Below are positions 53,272-61,691 of a stretch of 64,000 nucleotides of DNA, piece by piece. How positions within the stretch are numbered: the first letter of the stretch is position 1; each line of letters opens with the position of its first letter. This stretch comes from Roseiarcus sp036513315. GTDB lineage: Bacteria; Pseudomonadota; Alphaproteobacteria; Rhizobiales; Beijerinckiaceae. The notes beneath the pieces are model-generated. The model was not told where the DNA came from and did no database searches. It saw only the letters and a program-made list of their open reading frames with translations. A program made the translations under genes and the position numbers. Where the stretch lies: the NCBI GenBank assembly GCA_036513315.1, contig DATBZF010000027.1, positions 1 through 64,000 on the forward strand. Direction: 5' to 3'.

Positions 53272-54477
53272 ATGAATCTATCTCCCTTCGCCCGCAACGC
53301 CATTGTCCTTGGCCTGTTGTCGGCGGTCGGCCCTTTTGCGATCGATATGTATTTGCCCGCATTGCCGACGATCTCCACGAGTCTCCGCGCCTCCACGGCG
53401 GCGACGCAAATGACGCTGATGGCTTTCTTCGCGGCCTTCGGCTTCTGCCAAATCATCTATGGACCGGTGTCCGACATGGTCGGCCGCAAGCCGCCGCTCT
53501 ATTTCGGCCTGACGGTTTTCCTTCTGGGGTCAATTGGCTGCGCGAGCGCCGCGGACATTGGATGGCTGATCGCCTTCCGAGCGCTGCAAGGAATCGGCGC
53601 TTCCGCGGTGATGGTGATCCCTCGCGCAATCATTCGCGACCTTCATACCGGTCTCGATGCGACGCGCCTGATGGCGCTGGTCATGCTCGTCTTCAGCGTC
53701 TCGCCGATTCTTGCGCCGCTCATCGGCAGCGGGCTAATCGTGCCGTTCGGCTGGCGCGCGGTATTCGTCGCGGTGACCGGCGTCGCTGCGATCGCGATCT
53801 TTCTCGTGGCGAGCTTCCTGCCTGAAACGCGTCCGCCCGAAGAGCGCGTCAGCGTCAGCGTCGGCAGCGTCCTCAACGGTTTTGGTCAATTGCTGCGTCA
53901 CGGACGCTTCATCGGCTTGACCTTGATCGGCGGCCTCGGCATGGCGAGCTTCTTCTCGTTTCTGGCGAGTTCGTCGTTCATCTATATCGATCATTTCGGC
54001 CTGACGCCGACCCAATACAGCCTCGCCTTTTCAGTCAACGCGATCGGCTTTATCGGATCCTCGCAATTTGCCGCGGCGCTCGGCGGAAGGTTCGGCATGC
54101 CCCGCGTAGTGCTCGCCGCCGTCTCGCTTTATGCGTTCTTCGCCCTCGTCCTGTTCGCATTCACGGCCGCCGGCTTCGACAGTCTCGCGCTGCTGATGGG
54201 GCTGCTGTTCTGCGCGTTCGCCTGTCTCGGCCTCGTCATTCCTTCGACGATGGTGCTGGCGCTGGAAGAACATGGGCCGATCGCCGGCATGGCCTCGGCG
54301 CTTGGCGGCGCCATGCAAATGCTGGCGGGCGGCATCGTGATCGTCATCGTCAGTTTCTTCTTCGATGAAACCGCGCGGCCGATGGTCGCGGCGATCACGC
54401 TTTGCGCGATCGGCGCGCTGACTGCGGCTCTGGTGACGCTGGGCCGCCGCGAATTTTCGACTCAGGCGGCTGAATAG
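53272..54477 (+). CDS. Bcr/CflA-type MFS drug efflux transporter
   Basis: A 401-residue proton-driven exporter with 12 hydrophobic segments. The Bcr/CflA-type signature is GPFAIDMYLPALPTI in helix 1, then MTLMAFFAAFGFCQ, the loop 2-3 motif GPVSDMVGRKPPL and RALQGIGASAVMVIPRAIIRD. The ATG at 53272 is preferred because it aligns with the duplicate copy, where the upstream ATG (53260) is TTG. This is the intact member of a tandem duplicate; a truncated copy starts 225 bases downstream. The exported compound is unknown. Confidence 0.9.
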   Translation: MNLSPFARNAIVLGLLSAVGPFAIDMYLPALPTISTSLRASTAATQMTLMAFFAAFGFCQIIYGPVSDMVGRKPPLYFGLTVFLLGSIGCASAADIGWLIAFRALQGIGASAVMVIPRAIIRDLHTGLDATRLMALVMLVFSVSPILAPLIGSGLIVPFGWRAVFVAVTGVAAIAIFLVASFLPETRPPEERVSVSVGSVLNGFGQLLRHGRFIGLTLIGGLGMASFFSFLASSSFIYIDHFGLTPTQYSLAFSVNAIGFIGSSQFAAALGGRFGMPRVVLAAVSLYAFFALVLFAFTAAGFDSLALLMGLLFCAFACLGLVIPSTMVLALEEHGPIAGMASALGGAMQMLAGGIVIVIVSFFFDETARPMVAAITLCAIGALTAALVTLGRREFSTQAAE

Positions 54478-54507
54478 GTCGCGGCCGCCCGATTGATGGG
54501 GGGCGGC

Positions 54508-54594
54508 TCGACAGCGGCGCCTCGAATTCGCCGAGCCGACGCATGGCTCGCGGCCCGGCGCAATAGTGGGCGACGGCATCGCGCGTCGGCAGAT
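54508..54594 (-). pseudogene. Remnant of a second epimerase/dehydratase gene
   Basis: About 87 bases align without gaps to 55657-55743, near the 3' end of the SDR gene at 55592-56485. On the minus strand they encode LPTRDAVAHYCAG and LGEFEAPLSSR, against LPTREFLARYCPG and LGEFEAPLSNR in the intact gene. The rest of the copy is lost. It shows that the duplicated unit included both the transporter and its neighbour. Confidence 0.8.
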
Positions 54595-54702
54595 CCGCAT
54601 TGCGCGATTTTCTCCTTGACGGGTGGGAGCCAACACGGCAGTCGCCTGCTCGGCGGCGGGCCTTGCGCGACGATACGTCACGAATAGGAATTGGAATCGC
54701 GG

Positions 54703-55629
54703 ATGAACTTTTCTACCTTCACCCGCAACGCCATCATTCTTGGCCTGCTGACAGCGGTCGGCCCTTTCGCGATCGATATGTATCTGCCCGCTCTGCCGAC
54801 GATCGCCGCCGATCTCCACGTCGCCACAGCGGCGACGCAAATGACGCTGACCGCCTTTCTTGCCGCCTTCGGCGTCTGCCAGATCGTCTATGGACCGGTC
54901 TCGGACATGATCGGCCGAAAACCGCCACTCCTTTTCGGCCTCACGATCTTCTTGGCTGGTTCGATCGGCTGCGCGAGCGCCGCCAGTATGGGATGGCTGA
55001 TCGCCTTCCGCTCAGTACAGGGGATCGGCGCGTCCGCCGCGATGGTGATTCCGCGTGCGATCGTTCGCGACCTTCACACCGGCCTCGATGCGACGCGCCT
55101 GATGGCGTTGGTCATACTCGTCTTCAGCGTCTCGCCCATTCTCGCGCCGCTCATCGGCAGCGGGCTGATCGCGCCGTTCGGCTGGCGTGCGATCTTCGTC
55201 GGCGTGACCTGCGTCGCAGTGATCGCGATTTTTCTCGTGGCGATCTTGCTGCCCGAAACGCGTCCGCCCGAGAAGCGGGTCGGCGTCAGCCTCGGCAGTG
55301 TCCTGGGCGGGTTCGGCCAATTGCTGCGCCACGGTCGCTTCGTCGGATTGACCTTGATCGGCGCGTTCGGAATGGCGAGCTTCCTCGCTTTTCTGGCGAA
55401 TTCGTCGTTCATTTATATCGCTCATTTCGGCCTGACGCCGACGCAATACAGCTTCGCCTTCGCGGTCAACGCGATTAGTTTTTTCGGGTCCTCGCAATTT
55501 GCCGCCGCGCTCGGCGCAAGGTTCGGCATGTCGCGCGTCGTCCTCGCCGCTGTCGTGCTTAACCGTCACGGCAACCCGGTTGACGGCGACGCTATTTCAC
55601 GTATCGGCGCCAGTTGTGGGCTTCCTTGA
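54703..55629 (+). pseudogene. Truncated duplicate of the Bcr/CflA-type transporter
   Basis: Residues 1 to about 290 are roughly 85 percent identical to the upstream transporter, including GPFAIDMYLPALPTI and GPVSDMIGRKPPL. After VVLAAV (about 55560) the similarity stops abruptly and 20 unrelated residues follow, overlapping the 3' end of the convergent SDR gene. The last three or four membrane helices are missing, so it is unlikely to transport. The start aligns with the ATG of the intact copy; AGGAATTGGAA is upstream. Confidence 0.85.
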
Positions 55630-56485
55630 AGCCCAATATCTCGCGCGCCTTTCGGTTCGATAGCGGCGCCTCGAATTCGCCGAGAGGGCGCGTGATCGGC
55701 ACGCCAGGGCAATAGCGCGCGAGGAATTCGCGCGTCGGCAGATTGGCGGTGATCGTGTCATTGACGGCGTTGAAGACCTGGAAGCCGAGCCCATCTTTCT
55801 GCAGACAGAGATGCACGATCTCGCCGAGATCGCGCGCGTCGATATAGCTCCAGGCGTTGCGCTTGCGCGAAGGCGGATCGGCGATAAAATCGGGAAAGCG
55901 GTCATATTCGTGCGGCTCGATGACATTGCCGATGCGCAAAGCGTAGATGTCGGCGCCAAAACGCATGGCGAAGGCGCGCGCGGTCTTTTCGTTGACCACC
56001 TTCGACAGGCCGTAGCTATCCATCGGATCGATATCGTAATCTTCCTCGAGCGGGAAGCTGTGAAAATCCTTGTCGCCCTCGGCGAAGCAGACGCCATAGG
56101 TCGTCTCGCTGGATGCGATAATCACTTTGCGAACGCCGAGCTTCATCGCCGCTTCGATGACGTTGTACGTACTGATGACATTGACGTCGAAAGTCTTGTT
56201 GTCGGGTTCGATCAGAACCCGCGGAATCGCGGCGAAATGCACGACGGCGTCCGGCGGGCCGGCCGCCTGGCCTTTGTTGAATCCGTCGAAACCGAAATGC
56301 GTCGTCAGCGCATTGAAGACCTGACCACTGTCGGTCACGTCGGCGATCAGCGTGTTGACCCCGGGTAGATCGAGCGGCTTCAGATCGACATTCAGGATCG
56401 CATGTTTCTTCGCCACGAGGTGAGGCACGACATGACGGCCGGCCTTGCCGGTACCGCCGGTGAACACAATTCGTTTGGCCGCCAT
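55592..56485 (-). CDS. NAD-dependent epimerase/dehydratase family protein
   Basis: A 297-residue extended SDR. The NAD motif is FTGGTGKAGRHV near the N-terminus, with VVHFAAIPRV and the catalytic Ser-Tyr-Lys as SSETTYGV and YGLSK. The substrate is probably a nucleotide sugar or uronic acid derivative; uronate dehydrogenases have a similar arrangement, but I cannot choose. The C-terminal end overlaps the truncated transporter by 38 bases. A short remnant of a second copy lies at 54508-54594, so this gene and the transporter were duplicated together. Confidence 0.85.
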   Translation of the reverse strand: MAAKRIVFTGGTGKAGRHVVPHLVAKKHAILNVDLKPLDLPGVNTLIADVTDSGQVFNALTTHFGFDGFNKGQAAGPPDAVVHFAAIPRVLIEPDNKTFDVNVISTYNVIEAAMKLGVRKVIIASSETTYGVCFAEGDKDFHSFPLEEDYDIDPMDSYGLSKVVNEKTARAFAMRFGADIYALRIGNVIEPHEYDRFPDFIADPPSRKRNAWSYIDARDLGEIVHLCLQKDGLGFQVFNAVNDTITANLPTREFLARYCPGVPITRPLGEFEAPLSNRKAREILGFKEAHNWRRYVK

Positions 56486-56824
56486 GATCTCTCTCGCCGC
56501 GTTTCGCCCGATGAAGATTCATCATACGACAATATGGCCGCGCGATGAAAGCAGTAGCAGGGCTGACTTGACGCGACATTGGGATTGCAGGCGTCTCGCC
56601 TGGTCGAGGCGGGCGGTATCATATGACAATGCACAGCAATGACGCCATCGAAGCCGCGCACGCCTTCAAACGCTCCGCCCTTGGCGCTGTTCATAATCAT
56701 GGCAGGAAAGTCAGGGCGATCTCGCCGCCGCCTTCGCCGCGCTCGGCCTCGCTGACAGGCTGACCAATCTCGAATCCGGCAAGCCGACCCGGCTCGCATT
56801 CTGATGGGCCAGAGCGGCGCGCCG
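56486..56824. other. Intergenic region with a decayed small frame
   Basis: Plus-strand pieces NDAIEAAHAFKRSALGAVHN (from about 56633) and, one frame over, DLAAAFAALGLADRLTNLES (to about 56803) look like parts of one former gene split near 56700. I do not recognise the family. The SDR promoter must also lie here. Confidence 0.35.
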
Positions 56825-58015
56825 CTACGCCGAGGCGGGCGCCGACCTCTCTGCGATCGTCCGCAGCACCAGACGCGCTGCGCGCGCGCTTGGCGTGTCG
56901 CCATCAGGCAATTGCATCAGCGCATCGAGCCGGGATAGCGCCGCAAGCTGCGCATCGCGCGGCGCGCCCTCACGCACCAGCTCGGTGAGCGCCGACGCCA
57001 GACTTGCCGGCGTGCATTCCCGTTGCAGGATTTCCGGGATCGCGCGTTCGCCAAGAATGAGATTGGGCAGCAGGATCGAAGGCGCCGTGACGACGTATTT
57101 CAGCGGCTCTTCGATCAGCGAGACTTTATAGGCGCCGACCATCGGCACGCCTGACAGAGCCAGTTCGAGCGTCACCGTGCCGGACGCCGCCAATGCCGCC
57201 CGCGCGCTGCGGAAAGCGGCGAGTTTGGCCGCTTCGCCGAGCACGACGCGCGGCGCGACCGGCCAATTGGCGACGCGTTCGGTTATTTCAGCCGCCAGAT
57301 GCGGCATGGTCGGCAGCACCACTTCCAGAGCGCCGTGTTCACGCGCCAGCAAAGCCAGCGCGCCGCTAAAATCATCGATCAATCGCCGCATGATCGAACG
57401 GCGCGAACCCGGCAGCGCCACGATCAACGGCGGCCCACTGGCCCGGCGCGCCGCCTCCTCGGCGTTGGGGCGCAATTCGGCCAGCCGCTCGATCAGAGGA
57501 TGGCCGACATAAAAGCATGGCGGCCCGCCGAGCCTTTGATGAGCGGCCGGTTCAAACGGCAATAGAGCGAGCAGGCAATCGACATAGGCGTGCATCGCGC
57601 GCGCCCGTCCGGGCCGCCAGGCCCAGACCGTCGGGCTGACATAATCGACTATCGGCAGACCGGGAAGCGCCCTGCGCACGCGGCGCGCGACGCGATGGGT
57701 GAAATCGGGACTGTCGATAATCACCATAGCGTCGGGCGGAGCGGCGACGATCGCCGCCGCCGTCTCGCGAATCCGCGCCAGCAGGGTCGGCAACCTGCCG
57801 ATGACAGGCAGAATGCCCATCACGGCGATATCAGTCAGCGGGAACAGGCTTTGCAGGCCTTCGGCCTCCATCGCCGCGCCGCCGATACCGGAAAATGCGA
57901 TGGCGCCGTCGGTCGCCTCGCGTAGGGCGCGCATCAGTTTGAAACCAAGCTGATCGCCCGAATGCTCGCCCGCGACCAGAAAGACCCGCCACGCGCGCGC
58001 CGCCGGAACGCTCAC
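56825..58015 (-). CDS. lpxB: Lipid-A-disaccharide synthase
   Basis: A 396-residue glycosyltransferase that joins UDP-2,3-diacylglucosamine and lipid X to form the lipid A disaccharide at the inner membrane. It has VAGEHSGDQLG, FSGIGGAAMEAEGLQ, DYVSPTVWAWRPGRA and FYVGHPLIERL, then ALPGSRRSIMRR and AASGTVTLELALSGVPMVGAYK. The start is a GTG that overlaps the lpxI stop (GTGA). It is last in the lipid A operon. Confidence 0.96.
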   Translation of the reverse strand: MSVPAARAWRVFLVAGEHSGDQLGFKLMRALREATDGAIAFSGIGGAAMEAEGLQSLFPLTDIAVMGILPVIGRLPTLLARIRETAAAIVAAPPDAMVIIDSPDFTHRVARRVRRALPGLPIVDYVSPTVWAWRPGRARAMHAYVDCLLALLPFEPAAHQRLGGPPCFYVGHPLIERLAELRPNAEEAARRASGPPLIVALPGSRRSIMRRLIDDFSGALALLAREHGALEVVLPTMPHLAAEITERVANWPVAPRVVLGEAAKLAAFRSARAALAASGTVTLELALSGVPMVGAYKVSLIEEPLKYVVTAPSILLPNLILGERAIPEILQRECTPASLASALTELVREGAPRDAQLAALSRLDALMQLPDGDTPSARAARLVLRTIAERSAPASA

Positions 58016-58842
58016 GTCTCCAGCCCGAACACGAACAGGCCAGCCTCGTCGGCGGCGCGCACAAACGCGGCGCGGTCGGCGATGAGAACGCGGCCGGAGG
58101 AGAGCGCAATGCCCTCGAGTTCGGCGCGCCTGGCGCCCTCGATCGTCCTCAGCCCGACGGCGGGCATATCGAGCCGCATGTCCTGGTCGCGCTTGGGCGC
58201 CTTGACCAGCACGCCCGCCTTGCCCCTCAGACGAAGGCGATGCGCGGCGCGCAAATCGGCGATGCGGGCGAGCATGGCGTCCGTTCCTTCCGCCGCCTCC
58301 ACGGCAAGCACCCGCCCGTTGGCGACGACGACGGCCTGGCCGGCGTCGAACGGCGACAGCGCCGCGATAAGGCCGGTGCCTATGCGCGCATCGGCTTGCG
58401 CCTGCGCGGAGGGCGCAAGCGCACTCAAGGCGCCTGGCGAAACCAGCAATTGCGGCGCGATCTGATGGACGCCGACCACCGCGACACCCTCTTTCTCAAA
58501 AAACCCGGCAATGCCGACCAGCAGCCGATTGTCGCCGCCGCGAAACAGCGAAGCCAGCCCCGAGAACCGCCGCAAGGCGCCCCAATCGAGGCGCAGATCA
58601 GAAAATTCCGGTCTGGTCATCGCTCCGACAATGGCGATCTCGCCGATGTCGCGTTCCTTGAGCGAGCGAAACAATTTGCCCACTTCGCCCATATGGACCC
58701 AGAAATGCGGGAAGGCTTCAATCCGCTTGTCGGCCGCGCCGACGACCCCGACCATGACAGGATTTCGGCCCTGCTGAAGTGCGGCCTGTGCGACCTGGAT
58801 CGGAAAATCGCCACCGCCGCATAGAATGGCGAGCGGCTTCAT
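58012..58842 (-). CDS. lpxI: UDP-2,3-diacylglucosamine pyrophosphatase LpxI
   Basis: A 276-residue DUF1009-family enzyme that cleaves UDP-2,3-diacylglucosamine to lipid X; it replaces LpxH in alphaproteobacteria. It starts KPLAILCGGGDFPIQVA and has VGAMTRPEFSDLRLDWGALR, GDNRLLVGIAGFFE, GVHQIAPQLLV and DMRLDMPAVGLRTIE. The frame is open 145 codons farther upstream through lpxA, so the ATG ending at 58842 is set by family length. It sits between lpxA and lpxB. Confidence 0.95.
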   Translation of the reverse strand: MKPLAILCGGGDFPIQVAQAALQQGRNPVMVGVVGAADKRIEAFPHFWVHMGEVGKLFRSLKERDIGEIAIVGAMTRPEFSDLRLDWGALRRFSGLASLFRGGDNRLLVGIAGFFEKEGVAVVGVHQIAPQLLVSPGALSALAPSAQAQADARIGTGLIAALSPFDAGQAVVVANGRVLAVEAAEGTDAMLARIADLRAAHRLRLRGKAGVLVKAPKRDQDMRLDMPAVGLRTIEGARRAELEGIALSSGRVLIADRAAFVRAADEAGLFVFGLET

Positions 58843-58889
58843 CGGCGTCGCTCCGGCGCCGCCCAAGGGCGAGGCGTTGGCGGCCAGAG

Positions 58890-59741
58890 TCACACGCTGT
58901 CTTCCTTGCCGGCGCGCGGCGTGCAGATCGCCCGCTCGCCGCCCTCGCGCAGGAAATCGAGGATCTGCTGCACTTCGGCATGGGCGGCGAATTCCGCGGC
59001 GACGTCTTCGATGCGCTCTTTCAACGTGCCCTCGGGGGCAAAAAGTGCGCGATAGGCGCGGCGCAGATCGTGGATCGACTCGCGCGAAAAGCCGCGCCGT
59101 TTCATGCCGACGATGTTGAGGCCAGCCAGCGAGGCGCGGTTGCCGAGCGCGAGCCCATAGGGGATGACGTCGTTTTCGACGCCGGACAATCCGCCGATAA
59201 AAGCATGCGCGCCGATGCGGACAAACTGATGTGCGGCGGCGCCGCCGCTGATATTGGCGAAATCGCCGATCTGGCAATGCCCGGCGAGCATCACATTACT
59301 CGACAGGACGATGTCGTCGCCGAGCTTGCAATCATGGCCGACATGAGCGTTTGAGAGGAAGGCGCAGCGCGAGCCGACAATGGTGCGCGAGCCGCCGCCG
59401 GCGGTGCCGGGATTCATTGTCACGCCTTCGCGGATGAGGCAGTCTTCACCAATACTGAGAGTGACCTTTTCGCCACGATATTTGAGGTCCTGCGGCTGAT
59501 GGCCAATGGAAGCGAAGGGGAATATGCGCGTGCGGGCGCCAATGCTGGTCTCGCCGGCAACGCTGACATGCGAGAGCAGGCGAACACCTTCGCCCAGAAC
59601 AACCTGCGGGCCGACATGGCAGAAAGGACCAATCTCGACGCCCGCGCCAAGCTGCGCTCCCGCCTCGACGCAAGCGCTGGCATGAATGGCGGGGGGCGCG
59701 GTGGGCGAACCGACCAGAGGGGCTGGCGACATTTTCGTCAT
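58890..59741 (-). CDS. lpxA: UDP-N-acetylglucosamine acyltransferase
   Basis: A 283-residue left-handed beta-helix enzyme that adds 3-hydroxyacyl to UDP-GlcNAc, the first step of lipid A synthesis. Hexapeptide repeats run from about 20 to 190, with SIGHQPQDLKY, NAHVGHDCKLGD with the catalytic His, and AHQFVRIGAHAFIGG. The helical C-terminus follows. The ATG overlaps the fabZ stop (ATGA), so the pair is translationally coupled; an ATG three codons on is possible. Confidence 0.96.
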   Translation of the reverse strand: MTKMSPAPLVGSPTAPPAIHASACVEAGAQLGAGVEIGPFCHVGPQVVLGEGVRLLSHVSVAGETSIGARTRIFPFASIGHQPQDLKYRGEKVTLSIGEDCLIREGVTMNPGTAGGGSRTIVGSRCAFLSNAHVGHDCKLGDDIVLSSNVMLAGHCQIGDFANISGGAAAHQFVRIGAHAFIGGLSGVENDVIPYGLALGNRASLAGLNIVGMKRRGFSRESIHDLRRAYRALFAPEGTLKERIEDVAAEFAAHAEVQQILDFLREGGERAICTPRAGKEDSV

Positions 59742-60202
59742 TCCGCCACCAGCATCGCTGAAATCTCTGCTTCGCAGGCAAGCGCGCCGTCGACTTTGGC
59801 CTGGCCGCGGTACCACCACATATTGCGGCGCCTGGCGAATCGCTCCAGGTGGAACTCGACCCGATCGCCGGGGACCACCGGCTTCCGGAACTTCGCCTTG
59901 TCGATCGTCATCAAATAGACGACCGCCGGCTTGGCCTTGTCGGCCTGGGCGGCGACGCAAAGCGCGCCGGCGGTCTGCGCCATGCCTTCAATCAGCAATA
60001 CGCCGGGCATGATCGGGCGGCCTGGGAAATGGCCCTGAAACTGCGGTTCGTTGGCGGTGACATTCTTGATGCCGATGCCGAATTCGTCGCCTCGCGCCGC
60101 GATAATCCGATCGACCAGCAGAAAGGGATAGCGGTGCGGCAGGAGACTCAGCAGTCTTTGGATGTCGTAAGTCTCGAAAGTCTGGCCCGCCGATATGTTC
60201 AT
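59738..60202 (-). CDS. fabZ: 3-hydroxyacyl-ACP dehydratase FabZ
   Basis: A 154-residue hotdog-fold dehydratase of fatty acid synthesis, competing with lipid A enzymes for hydroxyacyl-ACP. The core is LLPHRYPFLLVDRI, then GHFPGRPIMPGVLLIEGMAQ with the catalytic His and Glu. GGGGGA precedes the ATG ending at 60202; 19 extra codons upstream are unsupported. It is coupled to lpxA and lies 249 bases after lpxD, a gap that holds no gene. Confidence 0.96.
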   Translation of the reverse strand: MNISAGQTFETYDIQRLLSLLPHRYPFLLVDRIIAARGDEFGIGIKNVTANEPQFQGHFPGRPIMPGVLLIEGMAQTAGALCVAAQADKAKPAVVYLMTIDKAKFRKPVVPGDRVEFHLERFARRRNMWWYRGQAKVDGALACEAEISAMLVAE

Positions 60203-60451
60203 TCGATATCCCCCACCGATCTCTGGCACGACCTCTGCGGCGATGCTTTCCTCTCGCAAACTCGCCGGCGGACGCGTTGTCGCGCGATTGTCTCAGGAAC
60301 GACGCTCTCTCACTATTCAGTTATGCACAATTTGGTCTGGAATGCCTAAAGGCTTTCCTGCCGGCACGAACGTTCGGCTTGGCTGCATAGAGACTTTCAA
60401 GCGCCGACGCCAGACAATCCCGAAGAGAATTCAACCACGAAACCGGGCCTC

Positions 60452-61513
60452 CTAGTCTTCCGACGACCGGCCACGCGCGCCCGCCTCGCGAACCATTCTC
60501 CTCAGAAAATTCACTCCCCTCCAGTGTTCGCGAAGGGGACAAGCCGGAGAACCACCCCATTTGGCGCCGGCGGGCACGTCGTTCATCAGGCCGGAATCGG
60601 CGGCGATCTGGGCCCCCATACCGATATGAAGATGACCCGACAGACCCGCCTGCCCGCCAATGGCGACAAAATCTTCGATCGTGCAGGAGCCGGAAATGCC
60701 AGCCTGCGCGGCGATCACGCAATGGCGGCCGATCACGACATTATGGGCGATCTGCACGAGATTATCGATCTTGGAGCCCTCGCCGACCACCGTATCGCGA
60801 TTGGCGCCGCGGTCGATGGTGGTTCCCGCGCCGATTTCGACATCGTCCTGGACGATAACCCGGCCGACCTGCGGCACTTTGAGATGCCCGCGCGGCCCCA
60901 TGGCGAAGCCGAAGCCATCCTGGCCGATCCGGGCGCCGGAATGAAGAATGACGCGATCGCCGATCAGGGCGCAAAGCACCGTGCAATTCGCGCCAATGAC
61001 GCTGTCGCGCCCGATATGGACGCCAGGACCGATCACCGCATTGGCGCCAATCAGCGTATGGGCGCCGATATGCGCGCCGGCCCCGACAATGGCGCCCGGA
61101 TCGACAATGACGCCGGCCTCCAGACGCGCGGCGGGATGAACGATTGCGCGCGCGGAAATCCCGGTCTCGCCAAAAATCGAAGCCGGTTTGGCGGCGCTGG
61201 GAAACAATCTCAGCAGGACTTCGGTGAACGCGCGGTAGGGTTGGCTGGTCGACAGCGCAACGCAGCCGGCCGGCGCCAGCGCAGTATGGCGCGGCTGCAG
61301 CAGAACCGCCGAGGCGCGCGTTTTTGCGAGTTCAGCGACATAGCGCGGATTGTCGAGAAAAGTCAGGTCGCCGGGACCGGCCCGGTCGATCGGCGCGACG
61401 CTGCGAATGACCAAGGCGAGGTCGGCGCCGTCATTCGCCTCGGCGCCCGTCCAGTCGACGATGGCGCGGATTGTCGGCGACATCGCCGCCGGAAAGAAAC
61501 TGGTTTTCGCCAT
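60452..61513 (-). CDS. lpxD: UDP-3-O-acylglucosamine N-acyltransferase
   Basis: A 353-residue enzyme adding the N-linked hydroxyacyl chain in lipid A synthesis. An N-terminal uridine-binding domain (about 1-110, DLTFLDNPRY) is followed by hexapeptide repeats (ARIGQDGFGFAMGPRG, GAGTTIDRGANRDTVVG, DNLVQIAHNVVIG with the catalytic His) and a helical end. The ATG ending at 61513 starts MAKTSFFP. A strong intrinsic terminator lies between bamA and this gene, so lpxD probably has its own promoter or relies on read-through. Confidence 0.96.
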   Translation of the reverse strand: MAKTSFFPAAMSPTIRAIVDWTGAEANDGADLALVIRSVAPIDRAGPGDLTFLDNPRYVAELAKTRASAVLLQPRHTALAPAGCVALSTSQPYRAFTEVLLRLFPSAAKPASIFGETGISARAIVHPAARLEAGVIVDPGAIVGAGAHIGAHTLIGANAVIGPGVHIGRDSVIGANCTVLCALIGDRVILHSGARIGQDGFGFAMGPRGHLKVPQVGRVIVQDDVEIGAGTTIDRGANRDTVVGEGSKIDNLVQIAHNVVIGRHCVIAAQAGISGSCTIEDFVAIGGQAGLSGHLHIGMGAQIAADSGLMNDVPAGAKWGGSPACPLREHWRGVNFLRRMVREAGARGRSSED

Positions 61514-61634
61514 GAAAAAAGTGGGCAATCCTCTCGCGCATTTTTCAAGCGCGAGGCGCTCCCTCGCGTCCTTAAAAATGCGGCAAACCAAGCCGGCGCG
61601 TCGTTTCCCGCCGAGGCGGGGGCGCTTCCGGAAG

Positions 61635-61663
61635 AAAAAAGCGCGCCGCTCAAGGCGGCGCGC
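61635..61663 (-). terminator. Intrinsic terminator between bamA and lpxD
   Basis: On the minus strand, GCGCGCCGC and GCGGCGCGC form a perfect 9-bp stem around a five-base loop (61650-61654) and are followed by six T (complement of 61635-61640). It is 29 bases after the bamA stop and 122 bases before the lpxD start. Confidence 0.88.
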
Positions 61664-61691
61664 CTAGCCAACGAAACGATCCTTCGACCGC

